Assembly: GCF_020880815.1 (NCBI RefSeq)
Contig: NZ_JAJITD010000030.1
Location: 1 to 43,715, forward strand
DNA: 43,715 nt
Source: Paraburkholderia sejongensis
GTDB lineage: Bacteria > Pseudomonadota > Gammaproteobacteria > Burkholderiales > Burkholderiaceae
Direction of reading: 5' to 3'
In this document: piece after piece, positions 8,593-17,504 of the stretch
Position numbering within the stretch: position 1 is the first letter of the stretch
How the letters are laid out: the number at the start of each line of letters is the position of its first letter
The notes under the pieces: model-generated
The model's input: the letters and a program-made list of their open reading frames with translations, nothing else
The model's database searches: none
Told to the model about the DNA's origin: nothing
Position numbers and translations under genes: made by a program

Positions 8593-8895
8593 GCCTATTG
8601 GCAGAAGTACCGGAAGCCATTCGCGCCCCGTTTCCTTGCGCCTTTCCCTGCAAGAACCGACTCGGCGGCCCAACGTGCGCGGCGCCGTTTGGCGCGAAGC
8701 TCGCCCTGAGGGTTTAGAAGCCTGTGGCGGGCACAGCGATTCCGCTGATGGTTTGGCCTCCACCCAGCGTCCCGAGGCCTTCTTAAGGCCTTCTAACGCG
8801 CCGATTTTTCGCCCGGAATTTAAAGTAAAAGATGAAGTTTTGCGTCCCATCGCTTATTCTACGCAACATCACAAATTTCGAGGGGATCGTTGAAT
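8593..8895. other. leader region of parA, no gene
   Basis: GC-rich sequence followed by an A/T-richer stretch just before parA. It contains a tandem 8-base repeat, AGGCCTTC TTA AGGCCTTC, near 8779-8797, and AGGGGA at 8881-8886 as the parA ribosome site. The parA promoter must lie here, next to the inverted iterons. Confidence 0.45.
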
Positions 8896-10104
8896 ATGCT
8901 AGTGAAGAGTGAATTTCCGGAACTGAACAGGACGGTGACTCTTGACGGAGTGGAGGAGCTGTCCAAGAAGCTCGACCAGCTCACGCGCGATTTACGCAAG
9001 GACATTTTGACGCCCAATCCGCGCAAACATGCGCCGACCTTTACATCGACGCAGCTTGCTGAGATGTGCGGTATCGACCGTGCGCGACTTCACTACTTGG
9101 CGACCCGCGAAGGCAGCACGCTTCCCGTCGGCGAGGTTCAGGGCAATGGCCGTAGCCGCAATTTCAGTCTAGCCGAGGTCCGCGCATGGGTTCAGCAAGT
9201 AGCTCCCATTAAGCGGTCGCCGTTGATCGAGAAAGGCGAGGCAGAGGGGCGGATCGTCGTCACGTCGAACTTCAAGGGGGGCAGTTGCAAGACCACCACG
9301 ACGATGTGTATTGCGCAAGGGCTCAGCCTACGAGGTCGCCGGGTGCTGTTGGTCGACTTGGATCCGCAGGCGTCGCTGACTGAGTTGTGCGGCCTGTATG
9401 CGGAAAAAATGTTGGGCGAGGATGACACGGTCCTGCCTTTCATCTACCAACCGAACGAAGCTAGGCTCGAGGACGTCGTGCAGCCGACCTACTGGGACGG
9501 GATCGACGTGATTCCCGCTCACCCTACGCTTTTCGCAGCCGAGTTCTGGATCCCCTCGCAAGTGAAGACCGTGAAGGGGTATAAGTTTTGGTCCATTCTT
9601 CGTGATGGCTTGGCGCCGCTGCGCGGCAAGTACGACTACATCATTCTCGACACCGCACCGTCGCTGTCGTACCTGACGATCAACGGACTTATGGCCGCCG
9701 ACAGCATGGTGATGCCGCTCGTCCCGGAAAGTTTGGATTTCATCAGTTCCGTTTCTTTCTGGAGCCTGTTCAATGACATGACGCCGGCGTTCAGAGAAGG
9801 CGGCGACAGTGACAAGAAGTTTGACTTTGTCAGTGTCCTTCTTTCGCGCGTTGACAATAGCTCGACCTCCTCTGCGCCGATCGTTCGCAGCTGGGTGCAA
9901 GCGGCCTACGGTCACTGGATGAGCCAGACCGAAGTGCCGGCAAGTTCGGTGATGAGCACGGGCGCTGTGGGGTTATCGACAGTGTTTGACGTATCGAAAT
10001 GGGAGGGCGGCAACAAGACGCTTGCCCGGATACGCGAGCCGCTGGAAGAATACTGCCGCTGGATGGACGACTTCTACGCCAACAAGTGGGGGACCGCAGA
10101 ATGA
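8896..10104 (+). CDS. parA: ParA partition ATPase (type Ia, with N-terminal HTH)
   Basis: The 402-residue protein carries an N-terminal helix-turn-helix region (about residues 46-72, TSTQLAEMCGIDRARLHYLA) and a deviant Walker A motif, FKGGSCKTTTT (about 126-136), with the signature lysine, followed by LLVDLDPQ (about 151-158, Walker A') and ILDTAPS (Walker B). The architecture is that of plasmid P1-type and secondary-chromosome ParA proteins, which bind DNA as autorepressors and move ParB-parS complexes over the nucleoid. The ATG at 8896 lies nine bases after AGGGGA; a TTG two codons earlier is less well placed. The stop overlaps the parB start (ATGA), so the pair is translationally coupled. 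Confidence 0.92.
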   Translation: MLVKSEFPELNRTVTLDGVEELSKKLDQLTRDLRKDILTPNPRKHAPTFTSTQLAEMCGIDRARLHYLATREGSTLPVGEVQGNGRSRNFSLAEVRAWVQQVAPIKRSPLIEKGEAEGRIVVTSNFKGGSCKTTTTMCIAQGLSLRGRRVLLVDLDPQASLTELCGLYAEKMLGEDDTVLPFIYQPNEARLEDVVQPTYWDGIDVIPAHPTLFAAEFWIPSQVKTVKGYKFWSILRDGLAPLRGKYDYIILDTAPSLSYLTINGLMAADSMVMPLVPESLDFISSVSFWSLFNDMTPAFREGGDSDKKFDFVSVLLSRVDNSSTSSAPIVRSWVQAAYGHWMSQTEVPASSVMSTGAVGLSTVFDVSKWEGGNKTLARIREPLEEYCRWMDDFYANKWGTAE

Positions 10105-11084
10105 ACATGCGCGAGCGCCTCAAGGCAAACACACAGAATCTGGTGCCGGCGGCCGAGCGACAAGTCGTAGAGCCGGCAGCGGACAATCGCCCGAAGACGG
10201 GCATTGGCTTGATGACTAAGCTTAGTCAGGCTGAACAACGAATTGCTGAACTGGAAGCGCAAGGGGCTCAGAGCGTCTTACCTGTCAGCAAGATTCGGCC
10301 GAACCCGTGGCAACCGCGGACAAGGTTCGCTGAGGCCAAACTTCGTGAGCTCGCGGAAAGCATCAAGGAAGTAGGCTTGATGCAGCCAGTTCTGGTCCGG
10401 CGTATCACGTTGCAAGTCGGCGAAGAGTATTTCGAACTGATCGCCGGCGAGCGTCGTTGGCGCGCGCACCAGCTGCTGAAACGGGACGACATCAAGGCGA
10501 TTGTCGTCGAGGTCAGCGACGCGGACATGGCCGTCATGGCGCTGACCGAAAATATCAGCCGGGAAGATTTGACCGACTACGAGATCGGGAAGGCGATGCG
10601 ACGTGCTGAGAAGGAGTTTCCGGACCGGAAGAAAATGGCTGAAGAGATGGGCTTGAGTCGGAGCTCGCTTTATCGCTACATGGCGTTCGAGAATCTTCCC
10701 CCGTTCATGCTCGAAGATCTGGAACGTAGTCCAGCGCTTTTTAGCGGTAACGCCGCTAGCGACACCAACACGGTGTTGAAAAAGTTTGGTCCGCCGGCGC
10801 ATGAGGTCGCTGGTGAGCTTTGGAAGCAGCTCGTCAGCGGTAGCGTTGAACAAAGCAAGTTCGCGAAACTTCTTGAGGGCTCGATGCTACGGCGCGGAAC
10901 CGTGCCGGCGACCACGAACCGGGATATCCATAAGGTATATGCGGGTAAGGCTCACGCGGGCAGCATAACGAAAGACTCGGTCAGCTTCACGGTCAAGTTG
11001 AAGAGCGCCATCCTCACCGAAGCCCAGGAGGAACGGATTCGGTCGGTGATCAACGAGCTTTTTGGGGATATTCCGCGATCGTAG
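10101..11084 (+). CDS. parB: ParB partition DNA-binding protein
   Basis: The ATG at 10101 overlaps the parA stop by four bases. The 327-residue protein has the ParB N-terminal CTPase/clamp domain: KIRPNPWQPR (about residues 64-73), GERRWRAHQLL (box II, 116-126) and TENISREDLTDYE (about 149-161), then a helix-turn-helix (about 176-195, KKMAEEMGLSRSSLYRY) and a C-terminal dimerisation part. It should load at palindromic parS sites and slide as a CTP-dependent clamp; the five GTTCCTAGTAGGAAC-type sites directly downstream are the obvious targets. A strong terminator follows 20 bases after the stop. Confidence 0.93.
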   Translation: MNMRERLKANTQNLVPAAERQVVEPAADNRPKTGIGLMTKLSQAEQRIAELEAQGAQSVLPVSKIRPNPWQPRTRFAEAKLRELAESIKEVGLMQPVLVRRITLQVGEEYFELIAGERRWRAHQLLKRDDIKAIVVEVSDADMAVMALTENISREDLTDYEIGKAMRRAEKEFPDRKKMAEEMGLSRSSLYRYMAFENLPPFMLEDLERSPALFSGNAASDTNTVLKKFGPPAHEVAGELWKQLVSGSVEQSKFAKLLEGSMLRRGTVPATTNRDIHKVYAGKAHAGSITKDSVSFTVKLKSAILTEAQEERIRSVINELFGDIPRS

Positions 11085-11103
11085 TCAGAGGTCGTGGCTT
11101 CGA

Positions 11104-11132
11104 AGCCCCTCTCCGGAGGGGCTTTTTTTTTT
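11104..11132 (+). terminator. rho-independent terminator of parAB
   Basis: An 8-bp perfect stem (AGCCCCTC / GAGGGGCT) with a TCCG loop is followed by about ten T residues, starting 20 bases after the parB stop. Confidence 0.9.
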
Positions 11133-11136
11133 GCGT

Positions 11137-11151
11137 GTTCCTAGTAGGAAC
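11137..11151 (+). promoter_or_regulatory. parS-like centromere site 1
   Basis: Perfect GTTCCTAGTAGGAAC, an inverted repeat of 7-bp arms around one central base, immediately after the parB terminator. The GTT...AAC outer arms are shared with many ParB sites. Confidence 0.8.
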
Positions 11152-11542
11152 AGGACATGTGACGGGTGTCGACGATGCGAGCCCTTCACCGCGATTTCGC
11201 AGTCGTGCGCCATGCGCGACATAGGGCACATGCGTTGTTGTCGCGTGCGCGGTTACTAGTAATGGGGTTTTTTAGCGGGTGAAGCGGACTGCTTGGACGG
11301 CGCGGCACTGTTTGATGCTCGCAGGAACCAGGCTAACGATCCGTAGCGCGCAGCGTTCACGTGACCGCGGTGCCTGCGGCCCCAACTCTTCCACTGGACG
11401 CTGGGCGCGCCATCCGCTGCTGCCGTGTCTCCGTATTTCGCATAGGAGGGCCCATGCTACGACGAATCGGCCAACGGCGGCCTATTTGGATCGTTGTTGT
11501 GTTAGGGCCGTGCGGCTGCAGCTTGGGTTTCGCCTTGCGGGT

Positions 11543-11557
11543 GTTCCTACTAGGAAC
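11543..11557 (-). promoter_or_regulatory. parS-like centromere site 2
   Basis: Perfect copy in the opposite orientation (GTTCCTACTAGGAAC on the plus strand, central base complementary to site 1). Confidence 0.8.
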
Positions 11558-11691
11558 TCCTTCAGGTCACGGCGCGCTAAACCGGCCGCGCGACACCCAC
11601 TAGTCGGGCTGCAGTCCGAAATGATGGCCGCGCGCAGTGTCTCACGCGCGTGCCCCGGCTTCGGCGCAGGCCGGTGCCACTGAAGGCCCGT

Positions 11692-11706
11692 GTTCCTAGT
11701 AGGAAC
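11692..11706 (+). promoter_or_regulatory. parS-like centromere site 3
   Basis: Perfect GTTCCTAGTAGGAAC, flanked on the left by CCGT as in other sites of the cluster. Confidence 0.8.
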
Positions 11707-11849
11707 ACTGAACGCTGCGACAATCGATGGCCGCCAACCGCTGCGCCACGCCGGGCCGCAGGTGGAGGAGCGCACGGGATAAACGACGCACAACGGACAC
11801 ATATGCACGAAGGCTCACTGTGCTTCATTGCATGCCGCTGCCGGCGCGT

Positions 11850-11863
11850 GTTCCTAGTAGAAC
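11850..11863 (+). promoter_or_regulatory. parS-like site 4 (one base deleted)
   Basis: GTTCCTAGTAGAAC lacks one G of the right arm. It is preceded by GCTGCCGGCGCG, the same flank as site 5, so the two sites probably arose by a local duplication. Confidence 0.65.
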
Positions 11864-12159
11864 AGTGGACCGTCCTGCGATCGAGCACGCCGCCCGGCAG
11901 CGTGACGCGAGGCTGGTAGTTTCGAAGCGCGCCTCGTGCACGCGCCACAGTGAATTCACGTAGGCGTACCGTGCTTCGTCGCTGGGCGTCGCCATTGACG
12001 GCGGATGCTTCTGGTCGAAACCCTGAGGACTCGACCGGTCGGGCACAGCCGACCCGCAGCGACTCACGGCCTTGCGTCGCGCTGCGCGCAGTGCCCACGA
12101 AGAACGACATCTCAAGCGGGGCCCCTTTGACTCACACGCCGCCGCGGCTGCCGGCGCGG

Positions 12160-12174
12160 GTTCCGAGTAGGAAC
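12160..12174 (+). promoter_or_regulatory. parS-like site 5 (one mismatch)
   Basis: GTTCCGAGTAGGAAC differs from the consensus at one arm position. The left flank GCTGCCGGCGCG is shared with site 4, and both are followed within about 40 bases by a similar AGCACGCC...CCGGCAG block. Confidence 0.65.
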
Positions 12175-13314
12175 ATGGAAACCTCGTCCACTCAAGCACG
12201 CCCGACCGGCAGGGCGAGGGAGAACGAAAACATAAGAACGAATACGCCGCACAAGGAAACTGCACGTCCCCTGTGAGACGGCCGCGTGCCGCGGACACTA
12301 AGGAACAGTTACCCGGACGTATCACCGGTTTAAGCGCGCTCTTTCCGGCTGAGGGGCCATGCCGGCGCGCGCATATTGCACTGTCCGAGTTCCCATGATC
12401 AAGTGACACTCGATCGCTAAAACCGCGAGACTGGACGACGGCTGCCTAACGCAAGTGCGAAGAGGATATCGGTGCTCGCACGGCAAGGTTGCGGCCCGGC
12501 AGTACCTAGCAAACGCCGAAGTCCCATCGGCGTTTGATGCGCCTCGTGAGGCAGCGTCGGATGATTTCCCGCGATAATTGTCGCTCCTTCGTCCAGCACT
12601 GAGTGCTTGATAAGGACGTGAGAGTATCGCTGCGGAAAGTCGCTGCTTTCAGTTGGTGAAATCTCCGGCCCCGACCCGAATCGCGCCGAGAGACTGCAAA
12701 CACGAACGCAATTGCCGCGATCCTATGGGCGCAATAGACGCTGGGGTGTAGGCGGGTTTTCGTTCCTGTTTTGATGGGTGTCCCGTTGGCCCTGATGTGT
12801 GCCTTGCGTTCGCTTGGTCTCTTTCCACAGCAGCTGACTGCGCCTCGCCAACTCACGCAACTCGCACGGCTGCACGGTTGGTCCCTCTTGCAAGCACGTC
12901 CCGTTAGGGCCACCCACCCCATCGCTACGGCTCCCTTCGCAGAAGCCATCCCGCCGCCAGCAACATGATCAGTTAAGTCCAGGGAGAGCGAGACCATTTG
13001 TGGATCGGTTGATAGGCGCCGGACTTTGATGCAGACGCGTGGATGGTACGGGTAATCACCGAAGGTTTGCGCAGTTGCACCTTGTTGCCGTCGCAAGAGG
13101 CTACGATGTTCCGGGGAAAACCAACCGCGGCAGGCGCGCATATTCGCTCGCATCAGGAGCGGGACCTGAGAATACCTTTGCCTTCGAAAACAGCGAGCGA
13201 GACGGGTAGCCGCAAGTTCCGAGCGCAAGAGCGGCCAATGCAAAGCGCTCAAATGAGGGCCGCCAGGCTTACAGTTGCTGGTCCCGTGAAGAGACGTTTC
13301 GTGCATCAAACGGA

Positions 13315-13741
13315 CCACGACGCGGCATGGGCTCGCCCACCGCGCCGGGATAACTCGTCGAGTTGGCCGTGCGGCTGATCGGGTTGGGAATTGACGTGAG
13401 CTACCGCCGCGCTTACCACTTGCAGATCAATGGCAAGGATGAACGGTCGCATCGCTCGCTGAACGCCGACGTCTTGCTGCAGCACGCGTTGACCAACAAT
13501 GCACGCGTGGAGCGGGAACTGGAGCGTTGGCGTCATGTGCGCAACAACGAGCGACGGCACGAAACGTTGGGCATGGCTGCGCTCCTCACGCGTTAATAGA
13601 CCTCGCCCCCCCCGCCTGCCGCCGACACTGCCCGAGTCGGAGTGCGCCGCCGCGGAGGATATCCTCAAGGTCAATTCGAATGACCTCGTGTGTTTCCTGG
13701 GCCACCAGCTGCGCCTGCCGATTGCATTCAAGCGGTTATGA
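13315..13741 (+). pseudogene. IS481/IS3-type transposase, C-terminal remnant with frameshift
   Basis: One frame reads LVELAVRLIGLGIDVSYRRA, then INGKDERSHRSLNADVLLQH and ERWRHVRNNERRHETLGMAA, the end of the DDE catalytic core of IS481-type transposases (the Glu lies in GKDERSHR). Near 13590 the frame shifts and continues as LPPTLPESECAAAEDILKVN and LGHQLRLPIAFKR, the matching C-terminal beta domain. The first two catalytic aspartates and the N-terminal HTH are absent. This is a dead fragment. Confidence 0.7.
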
Positions 13742-15210
13742 ATGGCCGCCACGCCGAGGAGATGCCAAGACCACCTGATCAGTCAGGTTCTACAATCATT
13801 GCGATGCCCGACTTGACCCCGAGCAAGCCGAAACCTTAACCATGACCTGTGAACGATGTCCTCGTACCTAGACAATCACGAACAGCGGCTCGCCATTTGA
13901 TGGGCGTTGAACATTCAATGGTCAGCTCTAGTTCGACCTTCCACCATGCTGATGTATAGAATCAGTTCTTCTAATCTCGGAGCCTCGAAGCAGACCCCCG
14001 ATCCGGATCCTGAACGATGGGTAACTGCCGGATAACGGTTCGACAGAATGCTTCGGATATCTAATCATTGCCGCTTTCTCAGCATGGCCGGTCGCCGCGT
14101 TCGCAAACCAAGCGGTTGCACGTCGCAACGGCGCGTGAAACACTCGGAGAAATTTTAGACATCGCGGGAAAGCACGTCAGGCAGGGCTTTGCGGCCATTA
14201 TGAACATTTGTTTCACGAGAGTTTCGCAGCGACGCGGAAAAAATGGCGGCACTTCGTCGGCGGAATGAGCAGCTTGTTGATGCTGAGGTCATGCTGTAGT
14301 GATCATTACGTGATTTGTAGCGGAAGTGATTGCGTGTCGACGCGCTGTCTTCGCTGGAGCGATCGTGTCGAAACTGAAGCCGGCCGACCATGGTCTCGAC
14401 AAGGAGCCGATTTCCACCTGCCGCATTCGTCCGCGATCGATTGCTCGGGGCGCTGTACCGGTGAGCATAAGCGCTGGTTTTTCTGCACAGCCTGCTGCCC
14501 GTCAGTCGAAAAGTTCGCCGCTTCGTCACGGGGCGTGAAGACGTTGGCGCGTAGGGAAGAACCGAGGGCAGCGTCAATGTGCTAAATCCCGACCCGCTCA
14601 CGAGAAAAAGAAGGCATCGAATGGATCGAGGGATTGGCGCACCCGTCCGCGCTGGAGACGCGCTGCGAGAGACCCCCTCGCAGCGTGCCGCGAACTGACC
14701 GGCGGGCGGACAAGTGCCCTCACTGCACCTCGCGATCTGATGGATCGCCGCATTGGCCGGCTGCCCCAATCGACGTCATGATCCACCATCGGTGCCACGC
14801 ATCTTGCAAGTTCCCTTCGTCTTGCACGCATTTACCGAAAGGTTTTACATCTTCTGTCCACCCCCCGTAACTTGGACGACAACTCAGCCCTTCAAACGAG
14901 TGGCTCGCGCGAACTCGGCAGGCTCCTTGAGGGACGAAAGTGCGGCGTGCGCTGTGCTCGATGTGCTTACGAACGACCCCAATGAGTGCCTCGCTGCACT
15001 ATGCGATGTAAGACTCCGACGATGAAATTCCGGCGCCATAGCTTGCGCTGGATGCTCGGATGCCTAGCATGTCGTGTAGGAACGGCTTCGGCCGGTCACG
15101 CAGCTCGAGAGGGCGTCTTCTTCATCACTAGACCGGACTGCAAGGCGGCGAGCGCTCAGTAAAACTCGACGCGTGCGAACCGGCTCAACTGGCAAAAGTG
15201 AAGGGGCGGG
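13742..15210. other. gene-poor stretch
   Basis: No gene could be supported on either strand. A 46-codon frame at 15022-15162 (MKFRRHSLRWMLGCLACRVG...) could be a small exported peptide but has no visible ribosome site. The remaining frames look like chance frames of GC-rich DNA or decayed IS sequence. Confidence 0.4.
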
Positions 15211-15535
15211 TAGTTGGGGCTATCCGACCCTTCGTTTCTGGACCTCGTGTCCGAGGAGCCGGCGACTCCACCGGTTTGCCGCCCGAGGTAGCCAGCTGTG
15301 AGGCCGGCGGCGGACACAAGGGCGCCACCGGAGGGCGTCGCGCTGAGTGCGCTCGTTTCCCCCGAGACTCACGTCGCTGGCTGGGTCCTTTCGCTGTAAG
15401 ATTCGACGAACCACGCCCGTGGGCGGAAGCGGCCGCACGCCCGGACGTGTGGGACGTTCCGGCGGCCGGATGCGCCCACCGTCGCCAAGGCGCGACGGCG
15501 ATTGCGCGCACACATGCCGATCGGGTAGGGTGGGA
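15211..15535. repeat. diverged ~310-bp repeat, copy 1 (upstream of HU gene)
   Basis: This block matches 17819-18125 along most of its length. The first conserved part is CCCTTCGTTTCTGG, and the best conserved part is the last 60 bases (CCGGCGGCCGGA, GCGCCCACCGTCGCCAAGGC, GCGATTGCGCGCACACATGC). It ends 32 bases before the HU gene and probably contains or abuts its promoter. Confidence 0.7.
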
Positions 15536-15566
15536 ACCTCACTCCACCACCGTCGCAGAAAAGACA

Positions 15567-15845
15567 ATGAACAAACAGGAACTGATCGATGTCGTCGCGG
15601 CGAAGACGGGCTCCACGAAGACCGAGACCGCCGAAACGCTCGATGCGCTGATCGGCACCATCACGGCAACCGTGAGGAAGGGCGATACCGTGCAACTGAT
15701 CGGGTTCGGGGCGTTTTCGACAAGGGCGCGGGCTGCGCGCGTTGGCCGGAACCCTGTGACCGGTGCCGAAATCCAGATTTCCGCGGCAAAGACGGTGAAG
15801 TTCACCGCAGGCAAGGCGTTTAAGGACGCCGTTAACGGCGCCTGA
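15567..15845 (+). CDS. HU-family DNA-binding protein
   Basis: The 92-residue protein starts MNKQELIDVVAAKTGSTKTE and has the HU/IHF fold throughout: two N-terminal helices, GFGAFSTRARAARVGRNPVTG (DNA-binding beta arm with the conserved Arg-Asn-Pro) and the C-terminal KAFKDAVN helix. Its length equals the family norm. HU bends DNA without sequence specificity and helps origin opening, recombination and nucleoid packing. The ATG at 15567 follows only a weak purine stretch (CAGAAAAGACA). A plasmid- or chromid-borne HU near rep/par is consistent with a role in replicon maintenance, but this is inferred. Confidence 0.93.
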   Translation: MNKQELIDVVAAKTGSTKTETAETLDALIGTITATVRKGDTVQLIGFGAFSTRARAARVGRNPVTGAEIQISAAKTVKFTAGKAFKDAVNGA

Positions 15846-16151
15846 AACGGATCATCCGGTCGGACAGTGTTGACCAGGACGGTTGTCGCGAGCGAGCATC
15901 CGCGAACTTGTGACTGCTCCGGTTGCCGGTTGCGGCGATTTCTCTACGCGGTGTCTCCGCTTAGATCTCGCGATCGCAGCCTCGGAGCCCTGCGACACGT
16001 CCATAACCGGTATTCCCAGGGGCGCCGGCGAGGCGCTACGGTGCCGGGTTGATCTCGCAATTGGGGCCCAAACATGAACCCGTCGACGTGGCGGCCGCCG
16101 ACAGCGGCTAAAGAGCGTCGACCGGGCACTAGACTATGTGTTGGAAGAGTC
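15846..16151. other. HU-nuclease intergenic region, no gene seen
   Basis: Short GC-rich frames only. An in-frame ATG for the next gene exists at 16074, but no ribosome site supports it; GGAAGAG at 16142-16148 belongs to the ATG at 16152. Confidence 0.45.
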
Positions 16152-17336
16152 ATGACGCAAGACTGGATCGAGCCGTTTGTGTACGCAGATCTTCAGCAGG
16201 ACATCGCGGACGTCGTTGCGGCGACACGAGCGGCTGCGGCGCGCAATGTCAACGCGATAATGACCGCGAGCTACTGGGCGATCGGGCGGCGCATTGTCGA
16301 GTTTGAGCAGGGCGGAGCAGAGCGCGCCACCTACGGCGAGGCGTTGATTCGACGGCTGGGTACCGATCTTTCGGGGAGGTTCGGCCGAGGTTTCGGCGGC
16401 CGCAACCTCGCCCAGATGCGAGCTTTCTATCTGGCGTGGCCCGTCGACCAGATTGTGCAGACACTGTCTGCACAATCGACTGACGCTTTAATGGTGCAGA
16501 CGCTGTCTGCACTGTCCGCAGGGCAATCGATTTCCAGTCTGGCTGCGAAGAACGGACTCGAGTTCAGCGCCATCGCACGGGCGTTTCCGCTGCCGTGGTC
16601 CGCCTATGTTCGCCTCCTCTCCGTGAAAACCGCTGAAGCTCGGACCTTTTACCAAACAGAGGCTCTGCGCGAAGGCTGGTCCGTGCGGCAGCTCGACCGT
16701 CAGATCGGCAGCCAGCTCTATGAACGGCTCGCGCTGTCACGGAACAAGACCGCCCTTCTCCGAAAGGCAGCCGATGCCGGGCCGGGAAGGATGCTGACAC
16801 CTGAGGAGGCGATCCGCGATCCGTTTGTCCTCGAGTTTCTTGATCTCAAAGACGAGTATTCGGAGTCGGACCTTGAGGCCGCGCTGATCGAGCGCCTGAC
16901 GGACTTCCTGCTCGAACTCGGCGACGACTTCGCGTTTGTCGGCCGGCAGCGGCGGCTGAGAATCGACGACACCTGGTTTCGCGTCGACCTGGTCTTCTTC
17001 CATCGGCGCTTGCGATGCCTGGTGATCATCGACCTGAAGGTGGGCAAGTTCAGCTATGCGGATGCCGGCCAGATGCACCTCTATCTGAATTACGCGCGCG
17101 AGCACTGGGTCAAGCCTGACGAAAATCCGCCGGTCGGGCTGATATTGTGTGCCGAGAAAGGTGCGGCCGAGGCGCGCTATGCACTCGACAACCTGCCGAA
17201 CAAGATTCTTGCGGCCGAATACCAGACGGTGTTGCCCGATGAAACTTTGATCGTTGCCGAACTCGAGCGGACTCGCGCCGAACTCGAACAGCGTCGCTCG
17301 GTCGCAGGTCCCGGGACCCGCTCAACAGGAGACTGA
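16152..17336 (+). CDS. DUF1016/YhcG-type PD-(D/E)XK nuclease-domain protein
   Basis: The 394-residue protein has the two-part build of the DUF1016 family. An N-terminal helical domain contains ASYWAIGRRIVEFEQGG, YGEALIRRLGTDL and FGRGFGGRNLAQMRAFYLAW. A C-terminal PD-(D/E)XK nuclease fold follows, with RVDLVFFHRRLRCLVIIDLK supplying Asp279 and Asp294-x-Lys296. The family is usually found alone or near defence and mobile genes and is thought to act on DNA, though its true role is unsettled. A low-complexity insert around residues 105-130 repeats VQTLSA twice. The ATG at 16152 lies four bases after GGAAGAG. No methyltransferase, toxin or reverse-transcriptase partner is visible beside it. Confidence 0.88.
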   Translation: MTQDWIEPFVYADLQQDIADVVAATRAAAARNVNAIMTASYWAIGRRIVEFEQGGAERATYGEALIRRLGTDLSGRFGRGFGGRNLAQMRAFYLAWPVDQIVQTLSAQSTDALMVQTLSALSAGQSISSLAAKNGLEFSAIARAFPLPWSAYVRLLSVKTAEARTFYQTEALREGWSVRQLDRQIGSQLYERLALSRNKTALLRKAADAGPGRMLTPEEAIRDPFVLEFLDLKDEYSESDLEAALIERLTDFLLELGDDFAFVGRQRRLRIDDTWFRVDLVFFHRRLRCLVIIDLKVGKFSYADAGQMHLYLNYAREHWVKPDENPPVGLILCAEKGAAEARYALDNLPNKILAAEYQTVLPDETLIVAELERTRAELEQRRSVAGPGTRSTGD

Positions 17337-17440
17337 TGAAGGGTCATCCACGGGTTCACCTGTCGGCTGATGCACCAAGATTTGCGAGTCAACAGGAAGA
17401 AGATCGCTCGCACGCCTCCCCTTGGGCTGCAAGAGTATGA

Positions 17441-17474
17441 AAGTTGTGGCTTTCATACCCTTCGTTTCTGGACA
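17441..17474. repeat. short repeat related to starts of the 15.2 and 17.8 kb repeats
   Basis: GTTGTGGCTTTCATACCCTT followed by CGTTTCTGGAC resembles the opening segment of the repeats at 15211 and 17819 (GTTGGGGCTATCCGACCCTT and GTTGTCGCTATCCGTCCCTT), but the rest of the long repeat does not follow here. Confidence 0.55.
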
Positions 17475-17504
17475 CTTTGCCCCGGCCGGTCACGCAACTA
17501 AATC

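Larger units (their letters stand above)
11152..13314. other. centromere region and gene-poor DNA
   Basis: Apart from the parS-like sites no gene is supported. All long frames on either strand are Arg/Ser/Cys-rich and have no family resemblance, as expected for GC-rich non-coding DNA. A ten-base palindrome (TTACTAGTAA, about 11254-11263) may be a degenerate relative of the parS core. Confidence 0.5.

Noticed and set aside
12506..13318. 270-codon minus-strand frame in the gene-poor region
   Set aside because: Arg/Ser/Cys-rich composition, no domain, no ribosome site, and no conserved motif. Treated as a chance frame in GC-rich DNA.
15022..15162. 46-codon frame that could be a small exported peptide
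   Set aside because: No ribosome site and only a weak signal-like segment in otherwise gene-free DNA.
17345..17420. Short stretch reading like an IS3 OrfB (HQDLRVNRKKIART)
   Set aside because: About 14 residues of weak resemblance only, too short to call.
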